Positions 7,174-15,698 of a DNA stretch of 64,000 nt are shown one piece after another. The position numbers and the translations under genes are program-made. This DNA is from Desulfosporosinus sp049943955 (GTDB lineage Bacteria > Bacillota > Desulfitobacteriia > Desulfitobacteriales > Desulfitobacteriaceae). Below the pieces are notes generated by a model, which was not told where the DNA came from, searched no databases, and saw nothing but the letters and a program-made list of their open reading frames with translations. The first letter of the stretch is position 1. Every line of letters starts with the position of its first letter. The stretch spans positions 124,001-188,000 of the forward strand of contig NZ_JBNFTW010000002.1 in the NCBI RefSeq assembly GCF_049943955.1, written 5' to 3'.

Positions 7174-9723
7174 TTGAATCCAAAAGACTTTTCAACAAAA
7201 TTTGCCGATGCCACCAAAAGCTTGTCTTCGGATGAAAAGGCGGCCATTATGAAACTGTTTGAGGGAATTTCTAAGGAATTAACTGTCCATAAACCTAATC
7301 CTTCATGGGCAAATGAACCGAAATCCCCTGTATTTGCAGGAGAAATTACCAGCTTAACGCCGCGTTTGAAACGGCTGCGCGATGCTTATCTAGAAGCAAA
7401 ACCCAGTGTGAGCATTTATCGTGCCAGAGCGTTTACTCAAGTAGCAAAAGAAAATCCAGGGATGCCTAAAATTTTGCTGCGGGCTAAATGCTTTAGAAGA
7501 GCTTGTGAGACAGCGCCTTTATTAATTCAAAAGGATGAGCTGATTGTCGGGCATCCCTGTGGAAAACCGCGGACAGGTGCAGTATCTCCGGATATTGCTT
7601 GGAGATGGGTTCGGGATGAACTGGATACCATGGCGACAAGACCGCAGGACCCTTTTCAAATCAGTGAAGAGGATAAGCGTGTTTTACGGGAGGAGATTTT
7701 TCCTTTCTGGGAAGGTAAAAGTGTTGATGAAATTTGTCAGACGCAATATGAAGAAGCCGGTGTCTGGTCGTTTTCCGGCGAAGCCTTTGTTAGTGATCTA
7801 TCCTATCATCAACTCAACGGCGGGGGAGATACCTGCCCCGGCTATGATATTATTCTTGTCAAAAAGGGAATTAATGGTGTAAGGCAAGAGGCTGTTGATA
7901 AATTGAATCAATTGTCTATGGAAAACCCTGATGACATTGATAAAATCTACTTCTACAAAGCAGAAATTGAAACTTGTGACGGAATATTAGCCTACGCCAA
8001 ACGTCTTTCAGACTATGCACGGGAAGTGGCTGACAGGGAAGAAGATCTGGAACGGAAGAAGGAACTTTATAAGATCTCTGAGATTTTGACAAAGGTGCCT
8101 GCTAATCCCCCGCGAACGTTCCATGAAGCGCTTCAGTCAGTCTGGACGCTGGAATCCCTCTTTATGGTGGAAGAAAACCAAACAGGAATTTCTCTCGGAC
8201 GTTTGGATCAATATATTTACCCCATGTACAAGGCCGACATGGAAGAAGGCCGTCTGAACAAATTACAAGCTTTTGAATTAGTAAGTTGTTTCATTATTAA
8301 ATGTGCTGAAGTTATGTGGCTGTCCAGTGAAATGGGGGCGAAATACTTCGCAGGCTATCAACCATTTATTAACTGTACCGTGGGCGGTCAGAAAAGAACC
8401 GGCGGTGATGCCACAAATGATTTGACCTATCTGATCATGGATGCTGTTCGTATTACCAGGATGTATCAACCGGCTCTCGCCTGTCGGATTCACAATAAAT
8501 CACCCCATGAATATTTAAAGAAAATTGTCGACGTTGTTAAAGCAGGTCTAGGCTTTCCCGCCTGTCACTTTGATGATACCCATATCAAGATGATGTTATC
8601 TAAGGGTTTCAATATTGAAGATGCTCGTGACTACTGTTTGATGGGGTGTGTCGAGCCGCAAAAGTCCGGGCGAATCTATCAATGGACGTCCACCGGGTAT
8701 ACACAATGGCCGATCGCCATCGAATTTGTCTTGAACCGCGGCATGATGAAATGGCATGGAACAATGGAAGGGCTTGACACAGGGGACCTCGATAATTTTA
8801 GAACTTATGAAGACTTCGATGCTGCCTGTAAAAAGCAAATTGAACATATCATCCGTTTGTCGGCTATCGGTACTGTTATCAGTCAACGAGTTCATAGAGA
8901 ACTTGTTCCTAAACCGCTGATGTCCTTGCTTGTGGAAGGCTGCATGGAAAAAGGCACTGATGTGACCAACGGGGGAGCGATGGTTAACTATGGCCCGGGT
9001 TTAATCTTCTCTGGGTTAGGAACCTACGCAGATTCGATGGCAGCCATTAAGAAACTTGTCTATGACGAGAAAAAATACACGCTAAAACAGATTCGTGATG
9101 GCTTAAATTCCAACTTTAATGGTTATGAAGCCTTGCGTACGGACTGTTTGAATGCACCGAAATATGGGAATGACGACGACTACGCAGACAATATTGCTTC
9201 TGATATTATCTCTTGGACAGAGCGGGTTCATAATTCCTTCAAAATGTTATATTCCTACCTAAGTCATGGTACTCTTTCAATTTCTAACAATACGCCCATC
9301 GGGGAAATTACAGGTGCAACTCCTAACGGCCGATTAGCTTGGACCCCATTGTCCGATGGAATCAGCCCGACCCAAGGGGCGGATAAATTAGGCCCCACAG
9401 CCATTATTAAATCCGTTAGTAAGTTGAATAATGATGCAATGAACATTGGAATGGTCCATAACTTTAAACTTTTACGAGGCATTTTGGAAACTCCGGAAGG
9501 AGAAAATGGACTGATTACGCTGCTCAGGACAGCATCGATTCTCGGCAACGGGGAGATGCAATTCAGCTATGTTGACAATGAAGTATTGAAGAAAGCCCAA
9601 GTGGAACCTGAGAAATACAGAGACTTAATCATTCGTGTTGCCGGGTACAGTGCCTACTTTGTCGAACTGTGCAAAGAAGTACAGGACGAGATTATTAGCA
9701 GGACTGTTTTGGATCATTTCTAA
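7174..9723 (+). CDS. cutC: Choline trimethylamine-lyase (glycyl radical enzyme)
   Basis: 849 residues from TTG 7174 behind GGGAGGACC. It catalyses radical cleavage of choline to trimethylamine and acetaldehyde inside the microcompartment. The Cys loop reads LMGCVEPQKSG (Cys492, Glu494) and the glycyl radical loop RVAGYSAYF (Gly824). Choline-lyase residues known from Desulfovibrio alaskensis CutC (Tyr208, Asp216, Phe395, Cys489, Glu491, Thr502, Gly821) all appear here shifted by exactly three: Tyr211, Asp219, Phe398, Cys492, Glu494, Thr505, Gly824. This separates it from propanediol and glycerol dehydratases and isethionate lyase. Length equals the family norm. The first 37 residues (FSTKFADATKSLSSDEKAAIMKLF) are an extra amphipathic segment, probably for encapsulation. 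The activase follows 23 bases downstream. Confidence 0.96.
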   Translation: MNPKDFSTKFADATKSLSSDEKAAIMKLFEGISKELTVHKPNPSWANEPKSPVFAGEITSLTPRLKRLRDAYLEAKPSVSIYRARAFTQVAKENPGMPKILLRAKCFRRACETAPLLIQKDELIVGHPCGKPRTGAVSPDIAWRWVRDELDTMATRPQDPFQISEEDKRVLREEIFPFWEGKSVDEICQTQYEEAGVWSFSGEAFVSDLSYHQLNGGGDTCPGYDIILVKKGINGVRQEAVDKLNQLSMENPDDIDKIYFYKAEIETCDGILAYAKRLSDYAREVADREEDLERKKELYKISEILTKVPANPPRTFHEALQSVWTLESLFMVEENQTGISLGRLDQYIYPMYKADMEEGRLNKLQAFELVSCFIIKCAEVMWLSSEMGAKYFAGYQPFINCTVGGQKRTGGDATNDLTYLIMDAVRITRMYQPALACRIHNKSPHEYLKKIVDVVKAGLGFPACHFDDTHIKMMLSKGFNIEDARDYCLMGCVEPQKSGRIYQWTSTGYTQWPIAIEFVLNRGMMKWHGTMEGLDTGDLDNFRTYEDFDAACKKQIEHIIRLSAIGTVISQRVHRELVPKPLMSLLVEGCMEKGTDVTNGGAMVNYGPGLIFSGLGTYADSMAAIKKLVYDEKKYTLKQIRDGLNSNFNGYEALRTDCLNAPKYGNDDDYADNIASDIISWTERVHNSFKMLYSYLSHGTLSISNNTPIGEITGATPNGRLAWTPLSDGISPTQGADKLGPTAIIKSVSKLNNDAMNIGMVHNFKLLRGILETPEGENGLITLLRTASILGNGEMQFSYVDNEVLKKAQVEPEKYRDLIIRVAGYSAYFVELCKEVQDEIISRTVLDHF

Positions 9724-9746
9724 GAATAGTTTTAAAGGAAAAAAAC

Positions 9747-10730
9747 ATGATGATTACAGAATCAACCAGCATCTTAGAGCGCAAAGCGAGGATCTTCAAT
9801 GTTCAGAAGTATTCTATCTATGACGGGCCAGGTATACGAACCTTGATTTTTTTCAAAGGCTGTCCCTTAAGATGTCAATGGTGCTCAAACCCGGAAGGAC
9901 TCGAACGAAAATTTCAAGTCATGTACATGGAAGATTTGTGCGTGCATTGCGGAAGTTGTGTCTCGGTTTGCCCAGAGAATATCCATTATTTCATTAATGC
10001 AGAGGACGAGCCGCAGTACCATAGTGAGAGGCCGAGACATAATGTCAGGAGAAACCTTGCCTGCAGAGGTTGCCGCAAGTGTGAGGCCATATGTCCCCAA
10101 AAAGCGTTGTCTATCGCTGGCGCAGATAAATCAATCTCCGAAGTTTTAGAAGTTATTCAGCAAGATACCCCCTTCTACCTGAGCTCCGGAGGAGGTGTCA
10201 CTCTTGGGGGAGGCGAGGTTACAATGCAGCCTGAATTTGCCGCCAATCTCCTCATGGAATGTCAAAGCATGGGAATTCATACTGCGATTGAAACTTGCGG
10301 TTATGCCAAACTGGATTCGCTGCTTAAAGTGGCCCAGTTTACAGATTTGTTTCTCTTTGACATTAAGCATATAGACTCTGAGAAACATTATGAGCTAACA
10401 GGAGTGCGTAATGAACGCATTCTGGAAAACTTAGGTGAGCTCCTGCGCCGCGGCTTTAATGTAAAAATCAGAATGCCTCTGATTCGCGGAATGAACGACA
10501 GTTTAGATACAATTCATCGAACGATGGAATTCTTACAGCCCTTTAACAAACGTAAAAACTTTCGAGGTATTGATTTGCTTCCCTATCATAAATTGGGCAT
10601 TAACAAATACAAGCAATTGGCGATGAATTATCCTATTACTGAAGACTTGACTTTCAAAGAAGAAGAATTAGAGACTATAGCTGCTGCGATTAAAGATTAT
10701 GACCTAGAGGCTAAAATTGTAAAGCATTAA
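9747..10730 (+). CDS. cutD: Choline TMA-lyase activating enzyme (radical SAM)
   Basis: 327 residues, ATG 9747 with AAAGGAAA upstream; a second ATG follows immediately. This glycyl-radical activase uses S-adenosylmethionine to install the radical on Gly824 of the lyase. The radical SAM motif is CPLRCQWC after YDGPGIRTLIFFKG. A ferredoxin-like insertion adds two 4Fe-4S sites (CVHCGSCVSVCP and CRGCRKCEAICP), the arrangement of activases of the CutD/PflD group rather than PflA. The SAM-binding GGGEVTMQPEF and the conserved Asp-Ile-Lys-His are present. It is placed right behind cutC, as in other cut clusters. Confidence 0.96.
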   Translation: MMITESTSILERKARIFNVQKYSIYDGPGIRTLIFFKGCPLRCQWCSNPEGLERKFQVMYMEDLCVHCGSCVSVCPENIHYFINAEDEPQYHSERPRHNVRRNLACRGCRKCEAICPQKALSIAGADKSISEVLEVIQQDTPFYLSSGGGVTLGGGEVTMQPEFAANLLMECQSMGIHTAIETCGYAKLDSLLKVAQFTDLFLFDIKHIDSEKHYELTGVRNERILENLGELLRRGFNVKIRMPLIRGMNDSLDTIHRTMEFLQPFNKRKNFRGIDLLPYHKLGINKYKQLAMNYPITEDLTFKEEELETIAAAIKDYDLEAKIVKH

Positions 10731-10771
10731 TAGGGCTTAGAGTATATAGGCCAGCAGGACAGAGGGATGTT

Positions 10772-11122
10772 ATGAGTGCAGATGAGTTTGATCGAAAACG
10801 TATTATTCAGGAATATGTGCCTGGCAAGCAAGTTACGCTGGCCCATATTATAGCTTCGCCTGTTCAGGATTTATACGAACGTTTGGGAATCGAAGAGCGG
10901 GGAGCCATCGGAATTGCAACTCTCACTCCCAGTGAGACAGCAATTATTGCCGGAGATATTGCGACCAAGACATCTGATGTGGAGATCGGGTTTTTGGACC
11001 GCTTTACCGGCTCCTTGGTTATATCCGGCGATGTGGCCAGTGTTGAAGAAGCTATGACCGCCATTAATGAGACGCTGGATAAGTTGTTGGGCTTTACTCC
11101 TGCGAAGATTACACGCACATGA
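10772..11122 (+). CDS. eutS: EutS/PduU-type BMC-H shell protein
   Basis: 116 residues; ATG 10772 after AGAGGGATG. This is a circularly permuted BMC hexamer subunit. The N-terminal strand segment (RIIQEYVPGKQVTLAHIIASP) precedes the core (GAIGIATLTPSETAIIAGDIATKTSDVEIGF, then GSLVISGDVASVEEAM), as in EutS and PduU, where the extra N-terminal strands make a plug over the pore. The stop codon overlaps the next gene start by four bases (ATGA), so translation is coupled to the GTPase. It is a minor facet component. Confidence 0.93.
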   Translation: MSADEFDRKRIIQEYVPGKQVTLAHIIASPVQDLYERLGIEERGAIGIATLTPSETAIIAGDIATKTSDVEIGFLDRFTGSLVISGDVASVEEAMTAINETLDKLLGFTPAKITRT

Positions 11123-11565
11123 AGAAACGCATTATGGTCGTTGGACCGACTCAAGCAGGTAAATCTACTCTGGCTAACCTATTAAATGACACTAACAGAC
11201 CTTTAAGAAAAACCCAAGATGTTATTTATGGGAAAAACACCATCGATACACCCGGTTCCTATATTGAAAACGCGTCGATGTATAAATACTTGATTGCCAC
11301 TGCCCAAACTGCATCCCATGTGCTTATTCTGCTCGATTCATCCAGACTTGTTGATGTTTATCCGCCTGGATTCGCCAAGACCTTTACTTGTCCTGTTATC
11401 GGCGTGATTACCAAGAACGATTTAGGCCAGGAAAATGTTAATTTGTGCACACAGAAGCTATTAAACATTGGAGTTTCCCAACCGTATTTCTTGGTCTCCC
11501 TTAAAGACAATCAAGGGGTAGGGGCCTTAAAAAGACACTTACATCTTTTGGAGCAGAAGGAATAA
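11119..11565 (+). CDS. eutP: EutP/PduV-like small GTPase
   Basis: 148 residues starting within the stop of eutS. P-loop GPTQAGKSTL at residues 9-18, switch region with DTPGSY (a G3-like DxPG), and TKND as the G4 base-recognition motif, so it is a TRAFAC-class GTPase of the EutP/PduV group. Homologues locate to the shell surface; in some systems EutP shows acetate kinase activity, and PduV binds the shell from outside. The role here is open. No motif is missing. It is followed by an 82-base gap without a terminator. Confidence 0.9.
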   Translation: MKKRIMVVGPTQAGKSTLANLLNDTNRPLRKTQDVIYGKNTIDTPGSYIENASMYKYLIATAQTASHVLILLDSSRLVDVYPPGFAKTFTCPVIGVITKNDLGQENVNLCTQKLLNIGVSQPYFLVSLKDNQGVGALKRHLHLLEQKE

Positions 11566-11647
11566 AATTTGGGCCATTAATGTTGCTAGGTTGCTCCTTT
11601 CGACGCATTGGGTGTTGAATTGAGATTTCAGAAAGTGGGGTGAGGCT

Positions 11648-12319
11648 ATGAAGTTTATTACCGAGATGGAGTTGCGCGATTTATATCAGAAAGGGCCTTT
11701 TACCACCTACGCTTTGGAATCGTCTGTAAAAATCACTCCAGGTGCTCGCCAATTTTTGGTGGACAGAGGTATCAAACTGGTACAGGCTCAAAGCAATGAT
11801 GGGGTAAGTACATGCCAAACTCGAGGGAAGGAAGACCATGCCCTGAAAAGCTGGTGTTTACAGAGGCTGAGACATAAGATGGAAAGCCTGGAATCTCTTT
11901 TTCTCCTGATGACGGCCGAGCTTGTAATGTCCGGTGACGCCATGTTGGCCGAGGAAGTCATAGATTTAGGAAAGTGTTTCCGCAATGTAAAACATGCTGA
12001 ACTTCAAGGCATTCCCCCAGATCCGATAAAGTTCTGGGAATGGTCGGAAGAGGAAATTAAAAATTGTGCCGACAATTTGGTGAAATTATTGGAGATTAAT
12101 GAATTTCACGCACGGTTGGCCAATGGCAAAACGGTTACGGTGTTAAATTATTTGCGCGCTTCACTCAGTGAGCTTGAACCAGCTATTTTAGAAGCATATT
12201 GGGTTGAAGAGCAAGAAGCTTGCTCACGTCAAGATCTGATTGATAATGTCGGTGTGATTATTAACATACTCTGCATTATGATGTGGAAATGTCTGGGAGG
12301 ACAGAAATGCAAACCATAA
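11648..12319 (+). CDS. EutT-like (cobalamin adenosyltransferase family) protein
   Basis: 223 residues, ATG 11648 after GGGGTGAGG. Residues 1-45 (MKFITEMELRDLYQKGPFTT, then ITPGARQFLVDRGIKL) match the small N-terminal segment shared by EutT and EutQ. Residues 75-220 are a helical bundle like EutT-type cobalamin adenosyltransferases (RLRHKMESLESLFLLMTAEL, LNYLRASLSELEPAILEAYW). The His/Cys-rich metal motif between the two halves of enterobacterial EutT (CCxxC) is not seen; only scattered Cys and His remain there. The lyase of this compartment is radical-based and needs no B12, so a cofactor-supply role would be surprising. It could be a shell- or enzyme-assembly factor. It overlaps eutJ by 13 bases. 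Confidence 0.75.
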   Translation: MKFITEMELRDLYQKGPFTTYALESSVKITPGARQFLVDRGIKLVQAQSNDGVSTCQTRGKEDHALKSWCLQRLRHKMESLESLFLLMTAELVMSGDAMLAEEVIDLGKCFRNVKHAELQGIPPDPIKFWEWSEEEIKNCADNLVKLLEINEFHARLANGKTVTVLNYLRASLSELEPAILEAYWVEEQEACSRQDLIDNVGVIINILCIMMWKCLGGQKCKP

Positions 12320-13149
12320 ATTCTGCGTTTCAAGAATGCGATCAACTTGTTCGTGATTTTGAGAAAGTCATTGCCAAGCCTTTAATTAAGAAAACTACCA
12401 TCTATTATACAGGGATTGATTTGGGAACCGCCTATATCGTCTTAGCAGTTTTAGATGAGAATTATCGGCCTGTTGCCGGGGCGTACCGCTTTGCTAATGT
12501 GGTTAAAGACGGGATGGTTGTCGATTATATTGGTGCGATTCGTATTGTTAAAGAATTAAAGCAGGAACTCGAAGAAAAGCTGGGAACCGAACTGATTTTT
12601 GCCTCGGCTGCTCTTCCTCCGGGAACCTTTACTTTAGATTCTGGGGCCATTAAGCATGTTGTTCAAGGTGCTGGTTTTGAGATTACCAAATTATTAGATG
12701 AACCGACTGCAGCCAATGCAGTATTAAAGATTAAAAATGGAGCAATTGTTGATATTGGCGGCGGAACGACAGGGATTGCCATTTTAAAAGACGGTGAAGT
12801 GATCTATGTCGCCGATGAGCCTACGGGCGGCACCCATTTTTCCTTGGTCATTGCGGGGGCTTATAAACTAAGCTTTGACGATGCGGAACAGTATAAACGG
12901 AATCCGCAAAATCACCGGGAATTGATTCCGGTCTTACGACCCGTTATTGAGAAAGTCTCTTCCATTATTAATCGTCATGTCCAGGAATATTCGGTCAAAG
13001 AAATCTATCTGGTTGGCGGAACTTGCTGTTTGGCAGGAATCGAAACGATTATTGCCCAACAAACTAAGCTCCCAACCTACAAACCGCAAAATCCGATGTT
13101 TGTCACCCCCTTGGGAATTGCTCTGAATTGCACACAGGAAATTCAATAG
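12307..13149 (+). CDS. eutJ: EutJ-like actin/Hsp70-fold chaperone
   Basis: 280 residues from ATG 12307, which follows GGGAGGAC; the longer open frame from 12283 has no such site. The protein is an ASKHA ATPase: phosphate-1 loop GIDLGTAYIVLAVLD (residues 38-52), the Glu-Pro-Thr-Ala-Ala segment (LDEPTAANAV), phosphate-2 loop IVDIGGGTTGIAIL and adenosine loop YLVGGTCCLAGIE. EutJ is thought to act as a chaperone for compartment enzymes; this is inferred from fold rather than shown. It overlaps the EutT-like gene by 13 bases, so the two are probably translated together. Confidence 0.93.
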   Translation: MQTINSAFQECDQLVRDFEKVIAKPLIKKTTIYYTGIDLGTAYIVLAVLDENYRPVAGAYRFANVVKDGMVVDYIGAIRIVKELKQELEEKLGTELIFASAALPPGTFTLDSGAIKHVVQGAGFEITKLLDEPTAANAVLKIKNGAIVDIGGGTTGIAILKDGEVIYVADEPTGGTHFSLVIAGAYKLSFDDAEQYKRNPQNHRELIPVLRPVIEKVSSIINRHVQEYSVKEIYLVGGTCCLAGIETIIAQQTKLPTYKPQNPMFVTPLGIALNCTQEIQ

Positions 13150-13166
13150 ACAGGAGCGGTTTCTCT

Positions 13167-13454
13167 ATGGACTTTCGGATCATAAAATCTCCTTCTCAAG
13201 GAACTCTGGAGCTGCTTTTTCGACGTAAAGGCTCTGCCTCATCTGTTACGATTGAGAATTACGATGCTGTAGGTTTAGTTCAGGGACGACTCATTGATAT
13301 GGTGTATGCTGCCGATATTGCTGAAAAAGCTGCCGGAGTTGTCGTGGAAGATATCAAGGGTCATTGTCCGCAGCATCTGATTATGATTGCCATCTTCGGG
13401 GATACGGCGGCAGTGGAAGCAGCCATTCAGGAAATACAAAACAAACTAAAATAA
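13167..13454 (+). CDS. GrpU-like BMC-H shell protein with pore-region Cys
   Basis: 95 residues from ATG 13167 behind CAGGAG. The BMC core starts late (YDAVGLVQGRLIDMVYAADIAEKAAGV) after a 32-residue N-terminal strand segment, and ends HLIMIAIFGDTAAVEAAIQEI. Where other hexamers have the Gly-Ser pore loop it reads VEDIKGHCPQHLIM, with one Cys between His and Pro. From memory, the GrpU shell protein of glycyl-radical compartments binds an Fe-S cluster through a Cys in a similar Cys-Pro motif at the pore. I infer the same ability here. It is unlike the other shell proteins in this run in both length and loop. It lies 17 bases downstream of eutJ. Confidence 0.85.
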   Translation: MDFRIIKSPSQGTLELLFRRKGSASSVTIENYDAVGLVQGRLIDMVYAADIAEKAAGVVVEDIKGHCPQHLIMIAIFGDTAAVEAAIQEIQNKLK

Positions 13455-13469
13455 AACAGGTGAAATGCA

Positions 13470-13730
13470 GTGATAGCAGCAAAAGTAATTGATAACATTT
13501 GGGCGACTCGTAAAGCCGATTCGCTTCGTGGATTGAAATTTATGCTGGTTGAAGTTCTGGGAGGAATTGATGCCGGTCGTCTCCTGATCGCCGCCGATAC
13601 CATCGGTGCCGGCATTGGTGAACGTGTACTGGTTTGTACCGGCAGTTCTGCGCGCAAAATGCTGGACCGCGACGATACACCTATTGATGCCGTTATTACT
13701 GGAATTATAGATGAAGATTGTACATTTTAA
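13470..13730 (+). CDS. eutN: EutN/CcmL-type pentameric vertex protein (BMC-P)
   Basis: 86 residues from GTG 13470 with ACAGGTG before it. The whole length is one EutN_CcmL domain: MIAAKVIDNIWATRKADSLRG, then KFMLVEVL, DTIGAGIGERVLVCTGSSARKML and the closing PIDAVITGIIDE. These form pentamers that close the vertices of the shell. It is the only BMC-P gene in the run. It sits between the GrpU-like shell gene and the PduS-like gene, spacing 15 and 24 bases. Confidence 0.96.
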   Translation: MIAAKVIDNIWATRKADSLRGLKFMLVEVLGGIDAGRLLIAADTIGAGIGERVLVCTGSSARKMLDRDDTPIDAVITGIIDEDCTF

Positions 13731-13754
13731 GAAAAAATTCGGAGGTGGAGAACG

Positions 13755-15083
13755 TTGGATCTTCTGGACATGATTAGGGATGCAGGAGTTATAGGGGCAG
13801 GAGGAGCTGGATTTCCAACTCATGCCAAACTAACTTCGAAAGCAGAGTATATCTTACTCAATGGTGCTGAATGTGAACCTCTTTTGCGCGTGGATCAACA
13901 ACTGATGGTTCAGTCGGCCGATGAAATCATCATGGGATTAGCAGCTGCTGGAAGATATATTGAGGCCAGAAAGGCCATTATCGGGATTAAAGGCAAACAT
14001 GAAGAAGTTATTGCTCACATGCGTAAAAGAATCGCTGCTCAGGGTCTTGAAAGTTACCTGGAAGTCATGGAACTTCGGGATATTTATCCCGCCGGCGATG
14101 AACAGGTTTTAGTTCATGAGTTAACCCAGCGAATTGTTCCGGAAACGTCTATCCCTTTGAAAGTAGGGTGTGTTGTAATCAATGCCGAAACCGCACTCAA
14201 CGTATTTAATGCCATGTCCGGAAAACCTGTGACGGAAACCTATATCACTGTGGCAGGTGATATACCTCAGCGTTTAACTGTCAAAGTACCTGTCGGTTTG
14301 CCGATCCGTGAGCTCTTCAGCCAATGCGGCATAGACAATTTAGAAGACTATGCTGTTATTGATGGCGGTCCTATGATGGGTTCAATTCTTAAGACCTTGG
14401 ATGGTCATGTCACCAAAAAAAGTAAAGGCTATGTTTTGCTGAAAAAAGACCATTTTCTTATGCGCAAGAAGTCAGTCAATCTCGATCAAGCACGGGTCAT
14501 CAGCAAAACGGCTTGTGAACAATGTAGAATGTGTACCGACTTGTGTCCGCGTTATCTCTTAGGGCATAACCTTCAGCCTCATAAAGTTATGCGGGCTTTG
14601 AACTACAATCTCGAAGATGTTAAAGAACAACAAATCGCTTTATTGTGTTGTGAATGCAATGCCTGCGAATTATTCTCCTGTCCGGCAAATCTCCATCCTA
14701 GGTCTATTAATCGTTATTTCAAAGGTAAGCTGGCAGAACAGGGAATTAAATATCAACCGACAACCATGGAATTTCAGCCGAGAGAGGCTCGAGACTATCG
14801 CCTGATTCCAAGCAAACGACTCATTGCCAGAATTGGCTTAACAGAGTTTGACAAACCGGCTCCGATGACTAACGTCAACTTTCAGCCTCAGTATCTGACG
14901 ATTGCTTTGCGTCAGCACATTGGAGCCCCGGCAATTCCAGTAGTTGCTGTGGGTGAACAAGTTCAAGCCGGTCAGATGATCGGGAAAATTCCCGACAACA
15001 GCCTTGGGGCATCAGTTCATGCCAGTCTGGCAGGTACTGTTATGGATATTACAGATAACTCTATTGTAATAAAGGTGGGTTAG
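13755..15083 (+). CDS. pduS: PduS-like RnfC-family flavin/Fe-S oxidoreductase
   Basis: 442 residues from TTG 13755 after GGAGGTGG. Order: a Gly-rich N-terminal loop (GVIGAGGAGFPTHAKL, residues 11-26), the NADH/FMN-binding core of the Complex1_51K/RnfC type, SLBB domain (about 180-235), a ferredoxin region with Cys254, 257, 260, 264 (CEQCRMCTDLCP) and Cys298/299, 301, 304, 309 (CCECNACELFSCP), and a barrel-sandwich C-terminus (VGEQVQAGQMIGKIP). In Pdu compartments PduS reduces cob(II)alamin; in this B12-independent run it more likely recycles NADH from the aldehyde dehydrogenase or passes electrons to the shell. Its stop is one base before the PduT-like shell gene, fitting direct pairing with that Fe-S shell protein. 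Confidence 0.93.
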   Translation: MDLLDMIRDAGVIGAGGAGFPTHAKLTSKAEYILLNGAECEPLLRVDQQLMVQSADEIIMGLAAAGRYIEARKAIIGIKGKHEEVIAHMRKRIAAQGLESYLEVMELRDIYPAGDEQVLVHELTQRIVPETSIPLKVGCVVINAETALNVFNAMSGKPVTETYITVAGDIPQRLTVKVPVGLPIRELFSQCGIDNLEDYAVIDGGPMMGSILKTLDGHVTKKSKGYVLLKKDHFLMRKKSVNLDQARVISKTACEQCRMCTDLCPRYLLGHNLQPHKVMRALNYNLEDVKEQQIALLCCECNACELFSCPANLHPRSINRYFKGKLAEQGIKYQPTTMEFQPREARDYRLIPSKRLIARIGLTEFDKPAPMTNVNFQPQYLTIALRQHIGAPAIPVVAVGEQVQAGQMIGKIPDNSLGASVHASLAGTVMDITDNSIVIKVG

Positions 15084-15084
15084 T

Positions 15085-15633
15085 ATGTTTAGAGCAATTG
15101 GAATGATTGAGGTTACTAGTATTGCAAGAGGAATTTACGCAGCTGACCAGATGCTCAAAACTGCTTATGTTGACGTGGCCAGTGCTACTTCTGTCTGCCC
15201 TGGCAAATATATCACGATCGTTCACGGAGATGTAGCAGCGGTTGAAAGCTCAGTTAGTGCAGGTGTTGCTGTAGCCGGAGAATATTTGGCAGACAGCTTT
15301 ATTCTCCCCAATGTTCATCAAGGGGTTTTTCCGGCTATTACGGCAACAACAGTACCGGAAGGGACTGGGGCCCTTGGAATTATAGAATCATTTTCCATGG
15401 CAACCATGATTATCGCTGCAGATGCAGCCCTAAAAGCTGCCGATATTCAGGCTTTGGAACTTCGTCTGGGCAGGGGGCTTGGCGGCAAAGCGTACTTCAC
15501 CTTCACCGGGGATGTTGCTGCTGTAGAAGCCGGTATTGAAGCCGGGAAGGCTATTGCTCTTGAAAGAGGTTTGCTCGTTGATACGGAAGTAATACCCTCG
15601 CCCTCTGAGCGACTATGGAGTTCTTTATTGTAA
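15085..15633 (+). CDS. pduT: PduT-like tandem BMC-T shell protein with Cys38
   Basis: 182 residues starting one base after the pduS stop. Two BMC domains in tandem (about 1-90 and 96-180), giving a trimer with pseudo-hexameric shape. The first domain carries TSVCPGKYITIVHGDVAAV with Cys at residue 38, exactly the residue that in PduT holds a 4Fe-4S cluster at the central pore. The second domain has RLGRGLGGKAYFTFTGDVAAV. It ends on VIPSPSERLW. The placement beside PduS supports an electron route through the shell. Confident family call; the cluster itself is inferred. Confidence 0.94.
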   Translation: MFRAIGMIEVTSIARGIYAADQMLKTAYVDVASATSVCPGKYITIVHGDVAAVESSVSAGVAVAGEYLADSFILPNVHQGVFPAITATTVPEGTGALGIIESFSMATMIIAADAALKAADIQALELRLGRGLGGKAYFTFTGDVAAVEAGIEAGKAIALERGLLVDTEVIPSPSERLWSSLL

Positions 15634-15698
15634 CGTTAAAATTTTTCCTTCCTATTTAATATATACATTTTAAACATTCAGCGAAAGGAGGTGTGATC

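Noticed and set aside
7544..7882. 112-codon ORF inside cutC in another frame
   Set aside because: cutC is intact with all active-site residues; this frame has no homology and no ribosome binding site.
7174..9723. Propanediol or glycerol dehydratase reading of the glycyl radical enzyme
   Set aside because: The choline-specific Tyr, Asp, Phe and Thr residues all match CutC at one constant offset.
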